Positions 60,433-64,000 of a DNA stretch of 64,000 bases are shown here, piece by piece. The DNA comes from Pedobacter sp. Bi126. Its GTDB lineage: Bacteria > Bacteroidota > Bacteroidia > Sphingobacteriales > Sphingobacteriaceae. The notes beneath the pieces were generated by a model. That model was not told the origin of the DNA, did not search any database, and worked only from the letters and a program-made list of their open reading frames with translations. A program made the position numbers and the translations under genes. The DNA is taken from contig NZ_CAKKMS010000002.1 in assembly GCF_918698245.1 (NCBI RefSeq), positions 806,001 to 870,000 of the forward strand. The letters run 5' to 3'. The number at the start of each line of letters is the position of its first letter. Position 1 is the stretch's first letter.

Positions 60433-60795
60433 TTAAATCCATTCTTTTTCTTTAAAGTTAGTATGGATAATTTCTACCAGCGTTTCTACTTCTTTTAATT
60501 TAGAATCATCAAGTGCTGAAATTTTAAAACCTGCTTTATTTTTACCAAAATCGCTTAAATTATGATTTGTAGTAGAAAATTCATCTGTATTGATTTTAAC
60601 TTCTACGGCATCCCCATTGATATAAACGCCAGAAAAAAATCGTTCGGTCACTTTTTCACCGTTTAATTCAATGTTTTTTTCACTATAAAGATCATACCCG
60701 TTTTCCGAATTTTCGTGTACCGTATATCCACGGGTGGCATAGGGCTGTATTCCGGCTCTAATGGTCTGGAAAATTTCAACAAGATCAGTTTTCAT
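60433..60795 (-). CDS. Conserved hypothetical protein, 120 residues
   Basis: Not a family I recognise. The sequence is a compact alpha/beta pattern with no signal peptide or membrane helix: FQTIRAGIQPYATRGYTVHE, then RFFSGVYINGDAVEVKINTD and EVETLVEIIHTNFKEKEWI. It could be a small DUF1801-like or YdhG-like fold, but this is a guess from length and layout. Codon use is like its neighbours. It lies 54 bp upstream of the endonuclease-like gene on the same strand. Confidence 0.6.
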   Translation of the reverse strand: MKTDLVEIFQTIRAGIQPYATRGYTVHENSENGYDLYSEKNIELNGEKVTERFFSGVYINGDAVEVKINTDEFSTTNHNLSDFGKNKAGFKISALDDSKLKEVETLVEIIHTNFKEKEWI

Positions 60796-60847
60796 AATTG
60801 TATTTGATTTTAGAATTAAACACCATAGTACAATTATTGTTTAGTTT

Positions 60848-61942
60848 TTATTCTTCAAGCCACCAGTTTTCCGTCGGTAAATATTCATTTAAAATTATTG
60901 TTTCACCCAATTTTGGGGTAACCAAAGGAAACTGCTTTGCGGCTGCAGCTAAAACCACTCTTTTAACAGGCTCGTTCCAGGGGTGCATGGCTAAGCTAAA
61001 TTTACCCCAATGCACCGGCATTAAAACTTTTGCTTTTAAATCGATAGCGGCCTGTACTGTTTCCTCGGGAAACATATGGATGTACGGCCAATAGGCATTG
61101 TACTGTCCACATTCGAGCAAGGCTAAATCAAAAGGGCCAAACTCCTCACCTATTTTGGCGAAGTGTGTATCATAGCCAGAATCGCCTCCCAAAAATAATT
61201 GGTAGTTTTCAGTTTTCAATACAAAGGCCGACCAAAGGGTTTGATTTCTTTTAAATTTTCTTCCGGTAAAATGTCTTGCCGGAACCGCTGTTAACTTCAG
61301 GCTATTAAATAATGTTAACGATTCGTTCCAGCACAATTCATTGATCTTATCAGCTTTAATCCCCCATTTTTCTAAGTGTTCTCCTACTCCCAACGAAGTA
61401 ACTATGGTTTTAACTTGTGGTGCAATTTTTAAAATACTATTGTAATCGAGATGATCGTAATGATCGTGTGTGATGAGCAGGATATCGATATTCTTAAATT
61501 CTTCAGCTTTTACAACATCTGTACCTAAAAAAGCCTTACTCCCAATAAATGAAAATGGAGATGGGGTTTTGCTAAAAACTGGATCAACAAGAATTCTTAA
61601 ACCCTCTACTTTGATGAGGTAAGATGAATGTCCAAACCAGATAATTTCAGGAGCAACGCTTTTAGGACTTCCATTTAGGTTAGGTGTAATAAAAGTAAGT
61701 GCTTGATTCGGAGCTTTATTGGGATGTTTTTCGAAAAAAAATGCCTTTAAAACCTTAAAAAAGCTAACGCCTTCGGGCTGCATTAATGTTATCGACTGAT
61801 TTTGCAATGCACCATCACGATAGTTAGCCAAATGGTGGATTTTTTCCAATCGTAATCCCTTGGGTAAACGGCCAAAAACAGGAAGGTTCGTTATAATGAA
61901 GAGCGCGATTAAGATGAAAAGTAAAATGTATACAGCTATCAT
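60848..61942 (-). CDS. MBL-fold metallo-hydrolase, membrane-anchored
   Basis: A 364-residue protein from the ATG at 61942. An N-terminal helix (IAVYILLFILIALFIITNLP) anchors it. The metallo-beta-lactamase domain has IWFGHSSYLIKVEGLRILVD, LITHDHYDHLDY (HxHxDH), PARHFTG and LFLGGDSGYD, with MPVHWGKFSLAMHPWNEP near the end. This set matches the UlaG/RomA/NAPE-PLD-like group of phosphodiesterase-type hydrolases. The substrate is unknown. Upstream in-frame codons before the anchor are less likely to be coding. Confidence 0.85.
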   Translation of the reverse strand: MIAVYILLFILIALFIITNLPVFGRLPKGLRLEKIHHLANYRDGALQNQSITLMQPEGVSFFKVLKAFFFEKHPNKAPNQALTFITPNLNGSPKSVAPEIIWFGHSSYLIKVEGLRILVDPVFSKTPSPFSFIGSKAFLGTDVVKAEEFKNIDILLITHDHYDHLDYNSILKIAPQVKTIVTSLGVGEHLEKWGIKADKINELCWNESLTLFNSLKLTAVPARHFTGRKFKRNQTLWSAFVLKTENYQLFLGGDSGYDTHFAKIGEEFGPFDLALLECGQYNAYWPYIHMFPEETVQAAIDLKAKVLMPVHWGKFSLAMHPWNEPVKRVVLAAAAKQFPLVTPKLGETIILNEYLPTENWWLEE

Positions 61943-62122
61943 TTTTAAAATAATAAAACCAAAGTAGGAATATGATTTTAAAAAAGAAGGCTGAGTGAAA
62001 TATATGACGAATGGATTACTTCTTAAGGATTTAAGTAGCAATGCCAGAACTGACTGCGCTATTAAAAACTTTAAAATAATTAGAATAAGGCACTACCTTA
62101 TTTATAACATGCGTAAATTTTA

Positions 62123-62130
62123 TACCTTTG
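62123..62130 (+). promoter_or_regulatory. TAnnTTTG box for the candidate small RNA
   Basis: TACCTTTG matches TAnnTTTG. No clear -33 TTG. It is 7 bp before the structured region at 62136 and has no protein gene directly downstream. Confidence 0.45.
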
Positions 62131-62135
62131 AATAA

Positions 62136-62229
62136 GGGTTAAACATATAGCTTAGATAACTTTTGTGCCTGCTTGCAGGAAAATAACCCAATTTGGCGGG
62201 AAGTGGTACGAACACTTCTCGTCTTTTTT
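62136..62229 (+). ncRNA. Candidate structured small RNA or leader element
   Basis: GGGTTA (62136-62141) can pair with TAACCC (62184-62189), enclosing a small CCTG/CAGG hairpin (62168-62179). Next comes a 9-bp terminator stem, CGGGAAGTG (62197-62205) with CACTTCTCG (62213-62221; one G-U), and TCTTTTTT. A promoter-like box lies at the 5' end. No plus-strand gene upstream needs this terminator, so an independent RNA of about 95 nt, or an attenuator for the lacI-type gene 275 bp downstream, is likely. A further hairpin, TACCCCTC/GAGGGGTA, lies at 62237-62258. I do not recognise a known RNA class. The rest of 61943-62438 has no supportable gene. Confidence 0.55.
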
Positions 62230-62434
62230 GTTTAAATACCCCTCCAAATTGAGGGGTACTATTGTTAATCGTTGGGATGTAATTTATAACTGTATATCAA
62301 TTTTGTTTTTTAAGGGACTAAAATTGCTTTCTATTTATAATTTTTCTATTATTATTTTTCAGAACGTATGGTCTTTAGCTTTTCCGAAAGTATTGATATT
62401 TATATAGCAGAGGAAAGAAATGAGAAAAAAAAAC

Positions 62435-62458
62435 AGCGCAAACGTTTGATTAATTTTG
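62435..62458 (+). promoter_or_regulatory. LacI-type operator and promoter of the LacI gene
   Basis: AGCGCAAACGTTTG (62435-62448) contains the palindrome CAAACGTTTG, a typical LacI/GalR-family site. TAATTTTG (62451-62458) is an exact TAnnTTTG box starting 3 bp later. The operator thus lies just upstream of the -7 box, where it would block RNA polymerase. A start near 62465 gives a 38-nt leader. Autoregulation is inferred. Confidence 0.7.
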
Positions 62459-62502
62459 TATTATTACATATTGAAGAAATTTAATGTAGTTTAGCACTCA
62501 GA

Positions 62503-63519
62503 ATGCAGTCGAAACCAACAACCATCAAAGAAATAGCCAGAATCTTAAACATTTCTCCATCCAGTGTTTCCAGGGGATTGCACGATCATCCGAGCATTGG
62601 AGCGGTAACCAGAGAGAAAATTAAGCAGTTGGCAAAGTCTCTAAACTATGAGCCTAATAATGCGGCAATTCTTTTTCAAAAAGGAAAAACATATACTATT
62701 GGCGTAATTTTACCTGAGCTATCTGAACACTTTTTCTCTATTGCTATTTCTGCAATTGAAGATGAAGCCATTAAGAAAAACTATACGGTTATTTTTGCGC
62801 AGTCGCACGATAATTATGATCAGGAAGTAAAGCTCGTTGAAAAAATGAAAAATCAACGGGTAGATGGTTTATTGGTATCCATCAGTAAAGACACTTCAAA
62901 GTTTGATCATTTCGAAAAACTCAATTCATTCAATATACCTGTCGTATTTTTTGACCGGATACCTCCTTTTAAAAACGTGCATTATGTGGCGTGTAGCTTA
63001 GAAAGTGCAACAATTAAAGCAGTGAACTATCTTTTGAAAAAAGGGCATAGAAGTATTGGGATGATTAATGGGCCAAGTACCTTGTACGCAAGTGAGGAAC
63101 GTAAAGATGGCTATATGCAGGCGATTACTTTTAACCGCTTAAAATTTGATCCATCGTTAGTGGTGAACTGTGATTTAACTGAGGAAGGTACCATCGATGC
63201 TGCCAATCAATTTTTGAATCATAAGCGTAAACCTACAGCAATTGTGGCCTTTAACGATTATGTAGCACTTTTCCTGATTAAATATTTCAAAAAACTGAAT
63301 GTAATTAATGATTTCGACATAGTGAGTTATGCAAATCTGCCTATTATCAGCTACTTGGATAATTCGCCGGTAGCTTCAGTTGAGCAATACCCCTATTTAC
63401 AAGGACAAAAAGCAGCTAATATTTTGTTAGATCTTATTCATAGTCCTAATTCTGAGAACCAAGCCTACTACAACACCATTGTAGAGTCTGATTTGATTGT
63501 AAACGAGGTAAAAGAATAA
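62503..63519 (+). CDS. LacI-family transcriptional regulator
   Basis: A 338-residue repressor. The N-terminal HTH (TIKEIARILNISPSSVSRGL) is followed by the hinge and a periplasmic-binding-protein-like effector domain from about 60 (YTIGVILPELSEHFFSIAIS). The sugar-binding segment includes FFDRIPPF and AIVAFNDYVALFL. It should respond to a carbohydrate-derived ligand. Target genes are not in view apart from its own promoter and the operator at its 3' end. It is convergent with an AraC-type gene. Confidence 0.92.
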   Translation: MQSKPTTIKEIARILNISPSSVSRGLHDHPSIGAVTREKIKQLAKSLNYEPNNAAILFQKGKTYTIGVILPELSEHFFSIAISAIEDEAIKKNYTVIFAQSHDNYDQEVKLVEKMKNQRVDGLLVSISKDTSKFDHFEKLNSFNIPVVFFDRIPPFKNVHYVACSLESATIKAVNYLLKKGHRSIGMINGPSTLYASEERKDGYMQAITFNRLKFDPSLVVNCDLTEEGTIDAANQFLNHKRKPTAIVAFNDYVALFLIKYFKKLNVINDFDIVSYANLPIISYLDNSPVASVEQYPYLQGQKAANILLDLIHSPNSENQAYYNTIVESDLIVNEVKE

Positions 63520-63520
63520 A

Positions 63521-63534
63521 CAAACGTTTGCGCT
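63521..63534. promoter_or_regulatory. Second LacI-type operator, downstream of the LacI gene
   Basis: CAAACGTTTGCGCT is the exact reverse complement of AGCGCAAACGTTTG at 62435-62448. It lies 1 bp after the LacI stop, in the 21-bp gap before the convergent AraC gene stop. Confidence 0.7.
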
Positions 63535-63540
63535 AAATTT

Positions 63541-64000
63541 CTAGCTTTTGTTTAAACTTCCAGGTAAAACATTAAACTGTTTTTTAAAAGCAGTGATAAA
63601 ATGTTGTGCATTTTTATAACCTACAAGAAAGGCAACTTCATTCACCGTTTTCTTTTCCTTGGATAGAAAATAGTGCGCTTTTTCCATCCTGATTTTATAT
63701 AAATAGCCAAACACTGTATGTCCGGTAAGTTCTTTAAATCCTCTTTTAAGTTTATAGTCATTAATCCCAGCCTTACGCGAAAGTTCCATTAATGAATTAG
63801 GCCTTTGCAGATCATGCTCTACCAATTGTTTGGCCAACAGAATCTTTTCTATATCCTCCTTTTTTAAAACGTGTGTTTGTTTCTCTGGTTTTTGATTAAC
63901 ATAAGCAATAATCAACTCAAAGATCCTGGCTTCAAGGAACAGACGTTTTACCCTACCCTCGTGTTTAGGATAAATTATCTGCTGCAATATCGACCCGATT
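63541..64000 (-). CDS. AraC-family transcriptional regulator, C-terminal part
   Basis: The frame is open to the window edge on the minus strand; the apparent TTG start at 63987 is only an internal codon, preceded in frame by Ile-Gly-Ser-Ile. About 150 residues are visible. The double HTH domain covers the last 100 (SLMELSRKAGINDYKLKRGF, FGYLYKIRMEKAHYFLSKEK, NEVAFLVGYKNAQHFITAFK). The upstream part with GRVKRLFLEARIFELI resembles PchR-type siderophore regulators. The ligand domain is outside the window. Confidence 0.88.
   Translation of the reverse strand, partial: IGSILQQIIYPKHEGRVKRLFLEARIFELIIAYVNQKPEKQTHVLKKEDIEKILLAKQLVEHDLQRPNSLMELSRKAGINDYKLKRGFKELTGHTVFGYLYKIRMEKAHYFLSKEKKTVNEVAFLVGYKNAQHFITAFKKQFNVLPGSLNKS

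Noticed and set aside
62165..62407. 80-codon open frame upstream of the LacI gene
   Set aside because: It begins within the structured RNA candidate and crosses its terminator and the next hairpin; composition is not protein-like.
1..64000. tRNA, rRNA or insertion sequence genes
   Set aside because: No tRNA T-loop with a matching acceptor stem, no rRNA-like sequence and no transposase was found on reading both strands; a tRNAscan and IS search would settle this.

Overview
The window reads as a chromosomal segment from a Bacteroidota bacterium, most likely family Sphingobacteriaceae and Pedobacter-like. Sequence grounds: AT-rich DNA with few Shine-Dalgarno sites, promoter boxes of the TAnnTTTG type, a TonB-dependent receptor with a carboxypeptidase-like N-terminal domain, a Bacteroidota-style LptD, a PorE-like TPR/propeller/OmpA protein, and DUF3667 and DUF6526 proteins. 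The taxon is inferred from gene content and remembered family distributions, not from a search. I saw no tRNA, rRNA, CRISPR array, insertion sequence or prophage.

Layout. 1-3.6 kb: end of an ATP-dependent DNA ligase, then its partner DEXH helicase and the PdeM-type phosphoesterase (a ligase-associated DNA repair cluster). 3.6-12.9 kb: a minus-strand run (LptD, CinA, 2-oxoacid dehydrogenase E2, a ferritin-like protein, thioredoxin) divergent from two tandem N-acetylmuramoyl-L-alanine amidases and an MCE/MlaD protein, so an envelope region. 12.9-13.6 kb: a tandem repeat array. 13.6-27.3 kb: mostly minus-strand housekeeping genes (RNase Z, STAS protein, PurC, PhoH, SerA, SerC, a TonB receptor, Rpe, PNPase, ribosomal protein S15). 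27.3-35.5 kb: an acyl-CoA thioesterase, a MATE exporter behind a strong promoter and a putative leader peptide, an ABC exporter pair, LepA, FolD and a Rieske protein. 35.6-47.7 kb: QueE, a PorE-like protein with two small genes, DUF2071, KdsA, RecQ, KdsD, a GDP-mannose pyrophosphorylase-type enzyme, RlmB and DnaB. 48.2-64 kb: chromate transporter, EtfBA, a bifunctional nuclease, a nucleoside permease, citrate synthase, two related small outer-membrane barrels, MiaA, a homing-endonuclease/GNAT-like protein, an MBL hydrolase, a candidate small RNA, a LacI regulator with paired operators, and the C-terminal part of an AraC regulator.

Functional links. KdsA and KdsD (Kdo synthesis) and LptD (LPS insertion) serve lipopolysaccharide, and the mannose-1-phosphate guanylyltransferase probably feeds surface polysaccharide. 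SerC and SerA form a serine operon. EtfA and EtfB are subunits of one flavoprotein. PNPase and S15 follow the widely conserved rpsO-pnp order.

The most notable material is outside ordinary genes. A ten-residue leader peptide ending in RLRF, the residues of the ErmD leader stalling site, lies between a consensus promoter and the MATE gene. A roughly 95-nt structured RNA candidate has its own -10-like box and an intrinsic terminator. Two identical inverted LacI-type operators flank the LacI gene. There is also a dense population of interspersed repeats: every convergent intergenic gap longer than 30 bp carries one, and four minus-strand genes have the same AACCACAGAT word directly after their stop codons.
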